Below, piece by piece: positions 41,007-49,732 of a DNA stretch of 64,000 bases; position 1 is the first letter of the stretch, and each line of letters starts with the position of its first letter. The position numbers and the translations under genes were made by a program. This DNA comes from an uncultured Comamonadaceae bacterium (GTDB lineage Bacteria; Pseudomonadota; Gammaproteobacteria; Burkholderiales; Burkholderiaceae): the NCBI GenBank assembly GCA_946482595.1, contig CAMLSD010000012.1, positions 1 to 64,000 of the forward strand, given 5' to 3'. The notes under the pieces were generated by a model that was given only the letters and a program-made list of their open reading frames with translations, did not search any database and was not told the origin of the DNA.

Positions 41007-42560
41007 TCAATGCGCCGGGAGCACCTTGAACCGCGCGACGACCTCCACCAGGGCCCGTGCCTGATCGCTCAGGCTTTGTGCCGCTGCGGCGCTTTCTTCA
41101 ACGAGGGCGGCGTTCTGCTGCGTCACCTTGTCCATCTGGACGATCGCCTCACCGACCTGGCCCACCCCCTGTCTCTGCTCGCGGCTCGCGTGGCTGATTT
41201 CACCGACGATGTCGGTGACCCGCTTCACGGATGCGAGGATCTGATCCATCGTCGAGCCGGCCTTGCCCACCAGCATGCGGCCCTGCTCGACACGTTGCAC
41301 GCTTGTGTCGATCAGGCCCTTGATCTCCCGGGCCGCGTCGGCACTGCGGGTGGCCAGCGCACGCACCTCGGTCGCCACCACGGCAAAACCGCGGCCCGCC
41401 TCGCCGGCGCGTGCGGCCTCGACAGCGGCGTTGAGCGCAAGGATGTTGGTCTGGAAGGCGATGCCGTCGATCACCCGGATGATGTCCGCGATGCGCTGGC
41501 TGCTCTCGTCGATCTCGCGCATGGTCTGGACCACGTCGCTGACCACGCGGCCACCGTCCAGGGCCACGTCGGACGCAGTGCGTGCGAGTTCATCAGCCTG
41601 CTGGGCATGGCCGGCGTTGTTGCGCACCGTGACGTTGAGCTGGTCCATCGTGGCGGCCGTCTGCTGCAGTGAGCTGGCCTGGTGCTCGGTGCGCTGGCTC
41701 AGGTCGGCATTGCCGACCGCCACCTGGGACACGCCCACCGCAATGTTGTCGCTGCTGCTGCGCACCTGCGTCACGATCCGGGCCAGACTGTCACGCATGT
41801 GCAGCAGCGCGTTCAGCAGGCGGGCGAACTCGTCATTGCCGCCGGCTGACACCCGATGCGTCAGGTCGCCGCGGGCCACCGCGTCGGCCAGCACCACGGC
41901 CTGGCCGATCGGGCGCACGATGGCCCGGGTCAGCAGCACGCCGGCGACCACGGCCGTCGCCAGCGCGAAGACACCCACGATCGACAGCATCACCAGCTGC
42001 CGGGCATGCGCCTGGCGCCCCTGCTCGACCAGTTGTTCGGCACGCTGCTGTGTGAGGCGTGCGTAGCGGTCGGTTGCCGCGATGAGCGCGGCCAACAGCG
42101 GACGGCATTTCTCGTTCATCCTGGCGATGGCCTCGTCGCGCTGCTGTTTGCCCACCAGGTCCACGATGCCCAGCGCCACGATCGCATACTGGCTCTCGAT
42201 GGTGTCGATCTCCGTCACCAGGGCCTGGATCTCGGCCGGAACATCATGGGCCTGCGCCACCAGCTGCTTGAGGTGGCGAATGTGTTCACCGACCTGCCGA
42301 TGGGTGGTGCCGACGACGGCCAGCTCCTTGGCCGCCTCGGCCCCGTCATTGAGCAGCACCAGGTTGCGTGCCGCGATGGCACGCTCGCTGACCGCCTGCC
42401 TGATCTGCTCCACGGTGTGCGCGCGCAGGTTGATGCCGCGGATGTAGTCCTCGAATTGCTGCCGGCTTGCCGCCAGCGACAGCACCGCGATGCCGATGAG
42501 TGCGACCACGGCGAGTGACACCAAGGCGAATCCCAAGGTGAGTCGGGTACGAATACGCAT
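41007..42560 (-). CDS. Methyl-accepting chemotaxis protein
   Basis: A 517-residue chemoreceptor. TM1 (about residues 8-30) and TM2 (about 192-213) flank a helical-bundle sensor domain of the four-helix type. A HAMP domain follows, then the signalling domain with the hairpin tip ([35 protein letters not shown], near residues 360-395). The C-terminus FKVLPAH lacks the NWETF-type pentapeptide, so adaptation enzymes must dock elsewhere. A sigma-28-like promoter lies 84-111 bases upstream. The ligand is unknown. Confidence 0.95.
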   Translation of the reverse strand: MRIRTRLTLGFALVSLAVVALIGIAVLSLAASRQQFEDYIRGINLRAHTVEQIRQAVSERAIAARNLVLLNDGAEAAKELAVVGTTHRQVGEHIRHLKQLVAQAHDVPAEIQALVTEIDTIESQYAIVALGIVDLVGKQQRDEAIARMNEKCRPLLAALIAATDRYARLTQQRAEQLVEQGRQAHARQLVMLSIVGVFALATAVVAGVLLTRAIVRPIGQAVVLADAVARGDLTHRVSAGGNDEFARLLNALLHMRDSLARIVTQVRSSSDNIAVGVSQVAVGNADLSQRTEHQASSLQQTAATMDQLNVTVRNNAGHAQQADELARTASDVALDGGRVVSDVVQTMREIDESSQRIADIIRVIDGIAFQTNILALNAAVEAARAGEAGRGFAVVATEVRALATRSADAAREIKGLIDTSVQRVEQGRMLVGKAGSTMDQILASVKRVTDIVGEISHASREQRQGVGQVGEAIVQMDKVTQQNAALVEESAAAAQSLSDQARALVEVVARFKVLPAH

Positions 42561-42643
42561 GTGAATCTCCCTCTTCAGCCCGGGTGGTGCGGCACTGCAG
42601 CATCTCGCCAGAGATGCCCGGGCATGCAGTCCGCCTGTTGTGC

Positions 42644-42671
42644 CTATCGGTCAATCTAGGCCCGGACTTGA
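42644..42671 (-). promoter_or_regulatory. Sigma-28 (FliA)-like promoter for the chemoreceptor
   Basis: On the minus strand TCAAG (42671-42667), a 15-base spacer and ACCGATAG (42651-42644) resemble the flagellar consensus TAAAG-N14-GCCGATAA, with six of eight -10 matches. Chemoreceptor genes are typical FliA targets, which supports the call. Confidence 0.5.
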
Positions 42672-42686
42672 TCTGGCGCATGGTCT

Positions 42687-42705
42687 CCCCCCCCTTCCGG
42701 GGGGG
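42687..42705 (-). repeat. Homopolymeric C8-TTCC-G7 hairpin
   Basis: Eight C residues, TTCC, then seven G residues form a pure G/C stem of seven pairs. In minus-strand RNA the loop is GGAA, a stable GNRA tetraloop. It lies upstream of the FliA-like promoter for the chemoreceptor and 72 bases before the lipase-like gene on the plus strand. Role unknown. Confidence 0.55.
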
Positions 42706-42776
42706 CCGATCTGTCCAATCGTTGGCAGTAACGGCAGCCTGCGCCGCGCCCGCCCTTCCCCTACACTGCCGCCACC

Positions 42777-43622
42777 ATGCAGCCCGACACCTTCACCTCC
42801 ACCCTCACCGACCTGGCCGTCGCCGACGGCACGCTGCTCAAGCTGCGCCGCTGGACGGTGCCGGCGCAGCCCAGGGGCACGGTGTTGATCGTCCACGGCC
42901 TGGGTGAACACAGCGGGCGGTATGACCACGTCGCGCAGCGGCTGCATGCCGCCGGCTGGTCGGCCGTGGCCTATGACCACCGCGGCCACGGGTTGTCGCC
43001 CGGTCCCCGCGGTGGCCTGCGGCGTGCCGATGACCTGCTGACCGACCTGGCCACCGTGCTGGACGCCACCCGCGCGCTCGACGCGCAGCCGGTGATCCTG
43101 CTGGGCCACAGCATGGGCGGCCTGGTCGCTTCAGCCTTCGTTGCACACCAGATGCGGCCGGTGGCCGGCCTCGTGCTGTCGTCGCCCGCGCTGGATGCCG
43201 GGCTGTCTGGCTTCAACAAGGTGCTGCTGGCGGTGTCGCATGCGCTGGTGCCCGGGCTGGCGGTTCCGAATGGCCTGGACGCCAACTACATCTCCCACGA
43301 CCCGGCGGTGGTGAAGGCCTACCAGGACGACCCGCTGGTGCATGCCAAGGTGACGGCGCGCCTGGTGCGCTTCATCGTCGACGAAGGCCGCCATGTGCGC
43401 GAGCAGGCGCCGCAGTGGGTCGTGCCCACGCTGCTGATGTGGGCCGGCGCCGACCGCCTGGTCAACCCGGCCGGCAGCGCGGAATTCGCGGCCCGGGCCC
43501 CGCGCGACATGGTCAGCTCGCACTGCTTCGAGCAGCACTTCCATGAGCTGTTCAACGAGGTCGAGCGTGAGCCGGTGCTGGCCCGTCTGGTGCACTGGCT
43601 GGACGAACACTTCAATACCTGA
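42777..43622 (+). CDS. Monoacylglycerol-lipase-like alpha/beta hydrolase
   Basis: A 281-residue serine hydrolase. Ser112 in the elbow GHSMGG is the nucleophile; the aspartate of AGADRLV and the histidine of FHELFNE complete the triad. HGLGEHSGRYDHVAQRL and YDHRGHGLSPGPRG are hallmarks of the monoglyceride lipase/lysophospholipase branch (COG2267). No signal peptide, so it is cytoplasmic or membrane-peripheral. It diverges from the chemoreceptor gene across 216 bases. Confidence 0.92.
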   Translation: MQPDTFTSTLTDLAVADGTLLKLRRWTVPAQPRGTVLIVHGLGEHSGRYDHVAQRLHAAGWSAVAYDHRGHGLSPGPRGGLRRADDLLTDLATVLDATRALDAQPVILLGHSMGGLVASAFVAHQMRPVAGLVLSSPALDAGLSGFNKVLLAVSHALVPGLAVPNGLDANYISHDPAVVKAYQDDPLVHAKVTARLVRFIVDEGRHVREQAPQWVVPTLLMWAGADRLVNPAGSAEFAARAPRDMVSSHCFEQHFHELFNEVEREPVLARLVHWLDEHFNT

Positions 43623-43717
43623 GGCGGCCTCGGTGCAATGGCGCAGATAGTTTCCATGTGAACAGGCGCCTGGCCTAAACTTGACGTTCATCGCGTGCTG
43701 GCCCAGGAGTTCCCGCC

Positions 43718-45196
43718 ATGAATGCCCCCGACAAGCTGCCCCTGAATCCGCTGGCCGACCCGCAGGGGATGCAGGCCTTTGTCAACGAGACCTGGGACCG
43801 CGAGATCGTCCCGGCGCTGACCGACTACATCGCCATCCCGGCCAAGTCGCCCGCCTTTGATGCGGACTGGGTGCGCAATGAGCACATCGAGACCGTGATC
43901 CGCCAGGCGGCGGCCTGGGTCGAGCGCAAGCAGGTGGCCGGGCTGAAGCTCGAGGTCGTGCGCCTGACCGACGCCAGCGGCAAGCCCCGCACGCCGGTGA
44001 TCTTTTTCGAGGTGCCGGCCACCAAAGCCGGCAGCACCGAGACCGTGCTGATGTACGGCCACCTGGACAAGCAGCCCGAATTCAGCGGCTGGCGCTCCGA
44101 CCTCGGCCCCTGGACGCCGAAGTACGAGGACGGCAAGCTCTACGGCCGGGGCGGCGCCGACGATGGGTATGCGGTGTATGCCTCGATCACCGCCCTGCTG
44201 GCGCTGCAACGCCAGGGCATCGGCCACCCGCGTGTCGTGGGCCTGATCGAGACCTGCGAGGAAAGCGGCTCGTATGACCTGCCGGCCTACATCGACGCGC
44301 TGCGCCCGCGCCTGGGCGACGTCAGCCTGGTCGTGTGCCTCGATTCCGGCGCCGGCAACTATGACCAGCTGTGGCTGACCACGTCGCTGCGCGGCATGGT
44401 CAGCGGCGTGCTGAAGGTCGAGATCCTGGATGAAGGCGTGCACTCGGGCGACGCCAGCGGCCTGGTGCCGTCGAGCTTCCGGATCATGCGACAGGTGCTC
44501 GACCGGCTCGAAGACAGCAAGTCGGGCCGCCTGCTGCCCGAGAGTTTCCATTGCGAGGTGCCGGCCGACCGCGTCGAGCAGGCCCGCGCGACGGCGCAGA
44601 TCCTGGGCGACGAGGTCTGGAAGCGCTTTCCCTGGGCCTGCGGTGCCGACGGCACCTTCGCCCTGCCCACCACCACCGACCCGACCGAGGCGCTGCTGCG
44701 CCGCACCTGGCACCCCACGCTGAGCGTGACCGGCGCCGAGGGCTTCCCGGCGCTCGCCAACGCCGGCAACGTGCTGCGCCCCTACACCGCGTTCAAGCTG
44801 TCACTGCGGCTGCCGCCGCTGGTGGATGGCGCCCAGGCCGCCCGCGAGCTCAAGGCGCTGCTCGAACTCGACCCGCCCTATCAGTCCCGCGTGACCTTCC
44901 ACAGTGACCACGGTGCAGCCACCGGCTGGAATGCGCCCAGCCTGTCACCCTGGCTGCACGACGCACTGGACCAGGCCTCGCGCAGCTTCTATGGTGCGCC
45001 GGTGGGTTTCATCGGCCAGGGCGGGACGATCCCGCTGATGAGCATGCTGCAGCAGGGCTTCCCGAAGGCCCAGATGATGGTCTGCGGGGTGCTCGGCCCC
45101 AAGAGCAATGCCCATGGGCCGAACGAATTCCTGCATGTGCCCTATGGCAAGAAGCTCACCGCGGCCGTGGCCGCGGTGATCGCCTCGATGCCCTGA
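43718..45196 (+). CDS. M20 family metallopeptidase (dipeptidase/carboxypeptidase-like)
   Basis: A 492-residue zinc peptidase. YGHLDKQP provides the first metal histidine and catalytic aspartate, GRGGADDG the bridging aspartate, and TCEESGSYDLP the general base and metal ligand. SNAHGPNEF near the end gives the last histidine ligand. The length and the lid domain fit the CNDP-type dipeptidase branch of M20. Cytoplasmic; the peptide or amide substrate is unknown. A hairpin shared with the convergent yidB gene begins directly at its stop. Confidence 0.93.
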   Translation: MNAPDKLPLNPLADPQGMQAFVNETWDREIVPALTDYIAIPAKSPAFDADWVRNEHIETVIRQAAAWVERKQVAGLKLEVVRLTDASGKPRTPVIFFEVPATKAGSTETVLMYGHLDKQPEFSGWRSDLGPWTPKYEDGKLYGRGGADDGYAVYASITALLALQRQGIGHPRVVGLIETCEESGSYDLPAYIDALRPRLGDVSLVVCLDSGAGNYDQLWLTTSLRGMVSGVLKVEILDEGVHSGDASGLVPSSFRIMRQVLDRLEDSKSGRLLPESFHCEVPADRVEQARATAQILGDEVWKRFPWACGADGTFALPTTTDPTEALLRRTWHPTLSVTGAEGFPALANAGNVLRPYTAFKLSLRLPPLVDGAQAARELKALLELDPPYQSRVTFHSDHGAATGWNAPSLSPWLHDALDQASRSFYGAPVGFIGQGGTIPLMSMLQQGFPKAQMMVCGVLGPKSNAHGPNEFLHVPYGKKLTAAVAAVIASMP

Positions 45197-45215
45197 GCGG
45201 CGCGCGGTGCGCCGC
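45197..45215. terminator. Shared hairpin between convergent stops
   Basis: GCGGCGC and GCGCCGC form a 7-base stem with a 5-base loop, filling the 20 bases between the M20 stop and the YidB stop. Counting one bulge, the stem can extend into both stop codons. It works on either strand, so it is probably a bidirectional terminator, although U-tracts are missing. Confidence 0.5.
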
Positions 45216-45216
45216 C

Positions 45217-45687
45217 TCAGCGGCGGCCGAGCTGGCCCAGCAGCGCCCCGATGCTGCCGAGGTCCAGGCCGCCCGGGACCTCACCGGTCGCGGCACGCTG
45301 CAGTTCGCCGGGGTCACCATGGGGTGTGAGCTGGTCGATCAGCCCCGGCAGGACCTGCGACAGCACCGAGGCCGCATCGCCTTGCGAACCGCCGAGCTGG
45401 CGGGCCAGCTGACCCAGCAGGTCGCTGCCATCCAGCGCCCCTTGCAGATCGTCAGGTGACACCGGCTGGTTGGCGCCGGTGCTGATCCAGGAGTCGAGTT
45501 GCGAGCCCAGTCCGCCTTGCCGCAGGGCGTCGAGCAGGCCGCCCAGCGCCCCGCCCCCGCCCCCGCCCCCGCCCTGGTTGCCGCTGAGCAGCATGGCAAG
45601 GACCGACTGCAGCAGGTCGCCCTGACCACCCCCCTGAGGCTGACCGGTGCCGAGCGCGGCACCCAGAACCGAATCGAGCAGACCCAT
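45217..45687 (-). CDS. YidB-like DUF937 protein
   Basis: A 156-residue glycine- and glutamine-rich protein. MGLLDSVLGAALG at the start and the DLLGQLARQLGGS/VLPGLIDQLTP helices match the YidB branch of DUF937. A run of glycines near residue 40 is a flexible linker. AAGGAG precedes the ATG at 45687. Function unknown; relatives resemble small helical regulators or storage-associated proteins. Confidence 0.87.
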   Translation of the reverse strand: MGLLDSVLGAALGTGQPQGGGQGDLLQSVLAMLLSGNQGGGGGGGGALGGLLDALRQGGLGSQLDSWISTGANQPVSPDDLQGALDGSDLLGQLARQLGGSQGDAASVLSQVLPGLIDQLTPHGDPGELQRAATGEVPGGLDLGSIGALLGQLGRR

Positions 45688-45845
45688 GATGCGCTCCTTC
45701 CTGTGACGTCGTTGCGACGCGCGTGTCGGGCAGGATGGCCCGCAACGAGTGTCCCCGTCGTGGCCGCAAAGATCAAGCACGCGCAGCGCGGACACCCTGA
45801 GGCACACTCGCCGTGTCATCGTCATTGCCGCACCTTGTCCGCCCC

Positions 45846-46712
45846 ATGAAACTGCTACGCCACGGCCCCCGAGGCCACGAACAACCTGCCCTGCTCGACG
45901 CCGATGGCCATGTGCGCAGCCTGCGCCCGTTGATGGGCGACATCACAGCGGCCACACTCGCCCCCGAGGCGCTCGCGGCGCTGCGGTCGATCGACCCGCG
46001 CACCCTGCCCCGGGTCGACGACCCCGGGCGCATCGGCGTGCCCTGGGCGGGCCCGGGCAAGTTCATCTGTGTGGGCCTGAACTACAGCGACCATGCCGCC
46101 GAGGCCGGCATGGCCGTGCCCAGGGAACCCATCCTCTTCCTGAAGACCGACAACAGCATCAACGGCCCGAACGACACCGTGGTGCTGCCCCAGGATGCGG
46201 TCAAGGGCGACTGGGAGGTCGAACTCGGCGTGGTGATCGGCCGCACCGCGCGGTATGTGTCGCGCGAGGACGCGCTGGCGCACGTGGCCGGCTACTGCGT
46301 GGTGAACGACGTGTCCGAGCGCGAGTATCAGCTCGAGCGCGGCGGGCAGTGGGACAAGGGCAAGGGTTGCGACACCTTCGGCCCGATCGGCCCCTGGCTG
46401 GTCACGGCCGACGAGGTGCCCGACCCCCAGGCCCTGGACCTCTGGCTCGACCTCAACGGCGAACCGCGCCAGCGCGGCAACACCCGCACCATGGTGTTCG
46501 GCGTGGCCGAGCTGGTGAGCTACATCAGCCGCTTCATGACCCTGCACCCGGGTGACCTGATCAGCACCGGCACGCCACCGGGCGTGGGCATGGGCGCACG
46601 CCCGCCGCGCTACCTGCGCCCCGGCGACACGATGCACCTGGGCATCGCGGGCCTGGGTGAACAACGGCAGACGGTGGCCGCGTGGGATGCGGCACTGCTG
46701 GAGGGTCGCTGA
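45846..46712 (+). CDS. Fumarylacetoacetate hydrolase family protein
   Basis: A 288-residue FAH-family enzyme. CVGLNYSDHAAEAGM, then LFLKTDNSINGPND and the metal-binding WEVELGVVIG match the FAH fold; SEREYQ and STGTPPGVGMG complete the active site. The family cleaves carbon-carbon bonds of or tautomerises 2-oxo acids in aromatic or sugar acid degradation with Mg2+ or Mn2+. The closest pattern is ureidoglycolate lyase/2,4-diketo-3-deoxy-fuconate-type, but the substrate cannot be fixed. The ATG at 45846 is used. It ends 10 bases from a convergent MFS gene. Confidence 0.92.
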   Translation: MKLLRHGPRGHEQPALLDADGHVRSLRPLMGDITAATLAPEALAALRSIDPRTLPRVDDPGRIGVPWAGPGKFICVGLNYSDHAAEAGMAVPREPILFLKTDNSINGPNDTVVLPQDAVKGDWEVELGVVIGRTARYVSREDALAHVAGYCVVNDVSEREYQLERGGQWDKGKGCDTFGPIGPWLVTADEVPDPQALDLWLDLNGEPRQRGNTRTMVFGVAELVSYISRFMTLHPGDLISTGTPPGVGMGARPPRYLRPGDTMHLGIAGLGEQRQTVAAWDAALLEGR

Positions 46713-46722
46713 CCGTCCTGGA

Positions 46723-47889
46723 TCAGGCCACGGCCGGGCGCCGATGCCCGGCCAGCCACACCAGGGCCAGCGCGACCGCCGCCACCGGTACCAGCGAGCC
46801 CCAGTTCAGCCAGGCCCAGCCCTGGCCGGTGATCAGCACACCGGACGCAAACGACGACACCGCCACCGTGCTCATCACCCAGAAGTCCATCGCGGCCTGC
46901 GCGGTGGTGCGCTCCTCGGGGCGGTACGCCTCGGTCAGCAAGGTCGTGCCGCCCACATACAGGAAGTTCCAGCCCACCCCGAGCAGCAGCAGCGCAGCCA
47001 GGAACTGCATCAGCTCCACCCCCGACAGCGCGATGCCGATGCACAGCAGCATCAGCGCCACTCCGGCCCACATCACGCGGGTCACGCCAAAACGCTTGAT
47101 CAGGTGGCCGGTGAAGAAGCTCGGCACGAACATGCCCAGCACGTGCCATTCCAGCACCAGCGCAGTGCTCTCGAAGGGATGGCTGCACATCGCCATCGCG
47201 ATCGGTGTGGCCGACATCAGCAGGTTCATCACGCCAAACCCAAGCGCCGCGCCGGCCACCGCGACGATGAACACCGGCTGACGTGCGATCTCGCGCAGCG
47301 CGCGGCCGGGGCGCGCGGGATCGCTGGGCGGCAGCGCAGGGAAATGGATGAAGCTCAGCACCAGCAGCGACAGCAGCGCCACGACGGCCAGGGCGGCATA
47401 GGCACCGGCAAACGGCACGTCGAGCCAGTCGCGTGTGCGGGTGGCCAGGTTGGGCCCGATCACCGCGCCCATGATGCCGCCGGCCAGCACCCAGGAGATC
47501 GCCTTTTCCTTCAGGTCCGGCCCCACCAGCTCGACGGCCGCGAACCGGTACAGCGCCGCGTTGGCGTTGTAGTAGCCGGCAATCACGGTGGCCAGCACCA
47601 GCAGCCAGAACTGCCGCGTGGCGGCCGCATAGGCACACAGCGCCGCCGCCGCGATCGCCACCAGCAGCCCGGCCTGGAACGAACGCTTGCGCCCCCAGGC
47701 GCGCTGCGTGCGCGCCACGAAACCCGTGGCCAGCGCGCCCCCGACGACGTAGCCCGTGACCGGCAGTGTGGCCATCCATGGCACCGGGGCGAGGGCCAGG
47801 CCGACCAGGCCGTTGATCGCGATGAAAGTCACGTTGTTGGTCATGAAAAAACCCTGGCACAGGGTCAGCAACCAGACGTGACGGTTCAT
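46723..47889 (-). CDS. MFS transporter
   Basis: A 388-residue protein with about twelve transmembrane helices. RTQRAWGRKRSFQAG matches the MFS loop 2-3 signature region, and FGVTRVMWAG the equivalent loop in the second half. The ATG at 47889 has the ribosome site GGAAGA; an ATG 15 bases upstream is less well placed. The cargo is unknown. No regulator or enzyme adjacent points to a substrate; the FAH-family gene is convergent. Confidence 0.88.
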   Translation of the reverse strand: MNRHVWLLTLCQGFFMTNNVTFIAINGLVGLALAPVPWMATLPVTGYVVGGALATGFVARTQRAWGRKRSFQAGLLVAIAAAALCAYAAATRQFWLLVLATVIAGYYNANAALYRFAAVELVGPDLKEKAISWVLAGGIMGAVIGPNLATRTRDWLDVPFAGAYAALAVVALLSLLVLSFIHFPALPPSDPARPGRALREIARQPVFIVAVAGAALGFGVMNLLMSATPIAMAMCSHPFESTALVLEWHVLGMFVPSFFTGHLIKRFGVTRVMWAGVALMLLCIGIALSGVELMQFLAALLLLGVGWNFLYVGGTTLLTEAYRPEERTTAQAAMDFWVMSTVAVSSFASGVLITGQGWAWLNWGSLVPVAAVALALVWLAGHRRPAVA

Positions 47890-47970
47890 GAAATGTTCTT
47901 CCAAGGCAGCGGCAACGGGCCATTGTGGCCGATCGCGCCGATCGGCGTTGGCGGCCGCAGCGTGCGCCGT

Positions 47971-48690
47971 TCAGGCGATGTCGCAGCCCAGCCAGGCCAG
48001 GGCCGCCAGGGGGGCGGTTTCGGCGCGCAGGATGCGCGGGCCCAGACTGACCGGCAGGCAGCCTGCGGCCAGGCACAAGGCCTCCTCGGTGGGCGACAGC
48101 CCGCCCTCGGGCCCGCTGACCAGGCTCAGCGGGCCGGCGTGTGCGCGCACCTGACGGGCAAACGAGCCGGTCGCCTGCAGACTGAGCACGAGGTGCAGGC
48201 CCTCGCCGCGGCGGGCCAGCCAGTCGCGCAGGGCCAGCACCGGATGCAGCACCGGCACACGCACCCGCCCGCACTGTTCGGCGGCCGACACCGCCACGGC
48301 CTGCCAGTGGTCGACCTTCTTGACCGCGCGCTCGCCACTCAGCCGCAGCACCGAACGCTCGCACATCAGCGGCTGGATCGCCGTCACTCCAAGCTCCGTG
48401 GCCTTTTCGACCAGCCAGTCCATGCGATCGTTGGCCGGCATGCCCACGGCCAGCGTCACCGGCACGGCCAGTTCGGATTGCACCGGCTCGAACTCGCCCA
48501 CACGAACGTCCACATCGCTGCGCCCCATGCGCAGCACGGTGGCCTGCCATTGGCCGTCGTCGCCACCATTGAAGAGCGTGATCGCGTCACCAGGCTGCAG
48601 GCGCAGCACCTGCACATGCCGCGCAGCCGACGCCGGCAGGGTCAGTTCGTCGCCGCTGCGCAGTGCAAGCGGCACGTGAAAACGAGGCAT
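47971..48690 (-). CDS. rsmE: 16S rRNA m3U1498 methyltransferase
   Basis: A 239-residue RsmE of the SPOUT class. The N-terminal PUA-like domain begins MPRFHVP; KATELGVTAIQPLMCERSV is the central signature, and the knot includes SLVSGPEGGLSPTEE and LGPRILRAETAPLAAL. RsmE methylates N3 of U1498 near the decoding site. It is separated from the MFS gene by 81 bases, so independent expression is possible. Confidence 0.97.
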   Translation of the reverse strand: MPRFHVPLALRSGDELTLPASAARHVQVLRLQPGDAITLFNGGDDGQWQATVLRMGRSDVDVRVGEFEPVQSELAVPVTLAVGMPANDRMDWLVEKATELGVTAIQPLMCERSVLRLSGERAVKKVDHWQAVAVSAAEQCGRVRVPVLHPVLALRDWLARRGEGLHLVLSLQATGSFARQVRAHAGPLSLVSGPEGGLSPTEEALCLAAGCLPVSLGPRILRAETAPLAALAWLGCDIA

Positions 48691-48750
48691 GACGGGATCA
48701 CTCCGTTACGAAAACGAGCGCCCGAGTGTGCCAAAGCCGGCAGCCCACGT

Positions 48751-48774
48751 AAAAACACCCGCACGAGGCGGGTG
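48751..48774 (-). terminator. Intrinsic terminator after the DUF4148 gene
   Basis: On the minus strand a 7-base stem (CACCCGC/GCGGGTG) with a 5-base loop is followed by five T residues (48755-48751). It lies about 95 bases after the stop of the DUF4148 gene at 48870 and 61 bases before the rsmE start, so it separates the two units. Confidence 0.8.
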
Positions 48775-48869
48775 AAGGAGGAGACAGCCGGTGGGCGGCA
48801 GATACGGCGCGGGCCAGGTCTGCCGCAGCGCCCCGGCCGGGGCGCGTGTCAATGGGCTTGCAACAGGGC

Positions 48870-49181
48870 TCAGGCGCCAACGTTCCAGGCCTCGACCGGT
48901 GCGTTGCGGCGCGCGGCGGCAGCGGCAATGCCTTCCTTGCGGACTTCGGCACGGGTACGCTCGCCGGCCTTCGGGGCGTCGGCGAAGATCGTGGCTTCGC
49001 CGCCAGCGATGTAAGTGCCTTCGTTGCGGGCCTGCTCCAGCTCGGCGCGCACTTCGGCGCGCGTCTTGCTCGAGACAGCCTTGGCGACGAAGTTCACGTC
49101 GTCGGCGGTTGCTTCCTGGGCAAAGGCGCCCACGGCGAAGGTGGTGGATAGGATGGCGGCAAACAGGGTCTTGGCGTTCAT
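48870..49181 (-). CDS. DUF4148 exported protein, longer copy
   Basis: A 103-residue small exported protein. The signal peptide (NAKTLFAAILSTTFAVGAFAQ) is followed by EATADDVNFVAKAVSSKTRAEVRAE, the DUF4148 signature. A second KTRAEV-like unit (ERTRAEVRKEGI) occurs near the C-terminus, so the protein may contain a duplicated helix. It is paralogous to the next gene. DUF4148 proteins are frequent in Burkholderiales and have no known function. Confidence 0.88.
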   Translation of the reverse strand: MNAKTLFAAILSTTFAVGAFAQEATADDVNFVAKAVSSKTRAEVRAELEQARNEGTYIAGGEATIFADAPKAGERTRAEVRKEGIAAAAARRNAPVEAWNVGA

Positions 49182-49325
49182 GATGTGGCTCCAGTGTTCA
49201 GTCAGGGGTTTGTTCGGGTTGACACCGGCGGTGTGCACCGGCATCTGGGTTCACTTACGCGGTGCCGTCCGGATCGGATGCGGCCCGCGCTGGAATGACC
49301 CCAGGACAATCAGGGGTGCAGAGGA

Positions 49326-49538
49326 TCAGGCGTCCACGTTGAAGTGCGTCACTTCACCGCTGTGAACCACCTTGCCGTCGGCGCGTGCCTTGATCACCTC
49401 GGCCTGCACTTCGGCGCGGGTCTTGGTCGATGCGGCATTGCGCACGAAGTTGATGTCGTCGCTGGTGGCTTCCTGGGCGAAGGCGCCCATGGCGAAGGTG
49501 CTGGCGATCACGGCGGCGAACAGGGTCTTGGCTTGCAT
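49326..49538 (-). CDS. DUF4148 exported protein, shorter copy
   Basis: A 70-residue paralogue of the preceding protein, with a nearly identical signal peptide and the same DDINFVRNAASTKTRAEVQAE core but lacking the C-terminal second unit. The paralogues are 144 bases apart and in the same direction, consistent with tandem duplication. Upstream, 194 bases separate it from a divergent LysR gene. Confidence 0.87.
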   Translation of the reverse strand: MQAKTLFAAVIASTFAMGAFAQEATSDDINFVRNAASTKTRAEVQAEVIKARADGKVVHSGEVTHFNVDA

Positions 49539-49687
49539 GGTTCAACTCTCCATCTCAAAAGGTTTGACGGTGCGGACCGGGCGTCTGGCCCGGCGGTCCG
49601 GTCGGTGAGTCGCGTCTTGCGGATGGCGTCGGGCTCATCGATGGGGTGAACTTTAGGTGTTAACCCTAGGCAGAAAAACGCCTTTCC

Positions 49688-49715
49688 GTTCAATGAACAA
49701 TTGCTGCATGCGCAA
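49688..49715. promoter_or_regulatory. Possible LysR operator elements
   Basis: GTTCA-A-TGAAC (49688-49698) is a perfect inverted repeat, and TTGC...GCAA (49701-49715) a second, looser one, 18-45 bases before the LysR start codon. They lie in the divergent gap with the short DUF4148 gene and could bind the regulator encoded alongside. Weak evidence. Confidence 0.3.
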
Positions 49716-49732
49716 CAAAGCGGGGGCTTGAA

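Noticed and set aside
48756..48774. Second guanidine-type hairpin with an ACGA-like loop
   Set aside because: The loop is five bases (ACGAG on the plus strand), there is no partner hairpin, and on the minus strand it is followed by a T-run, so it is a terminator.
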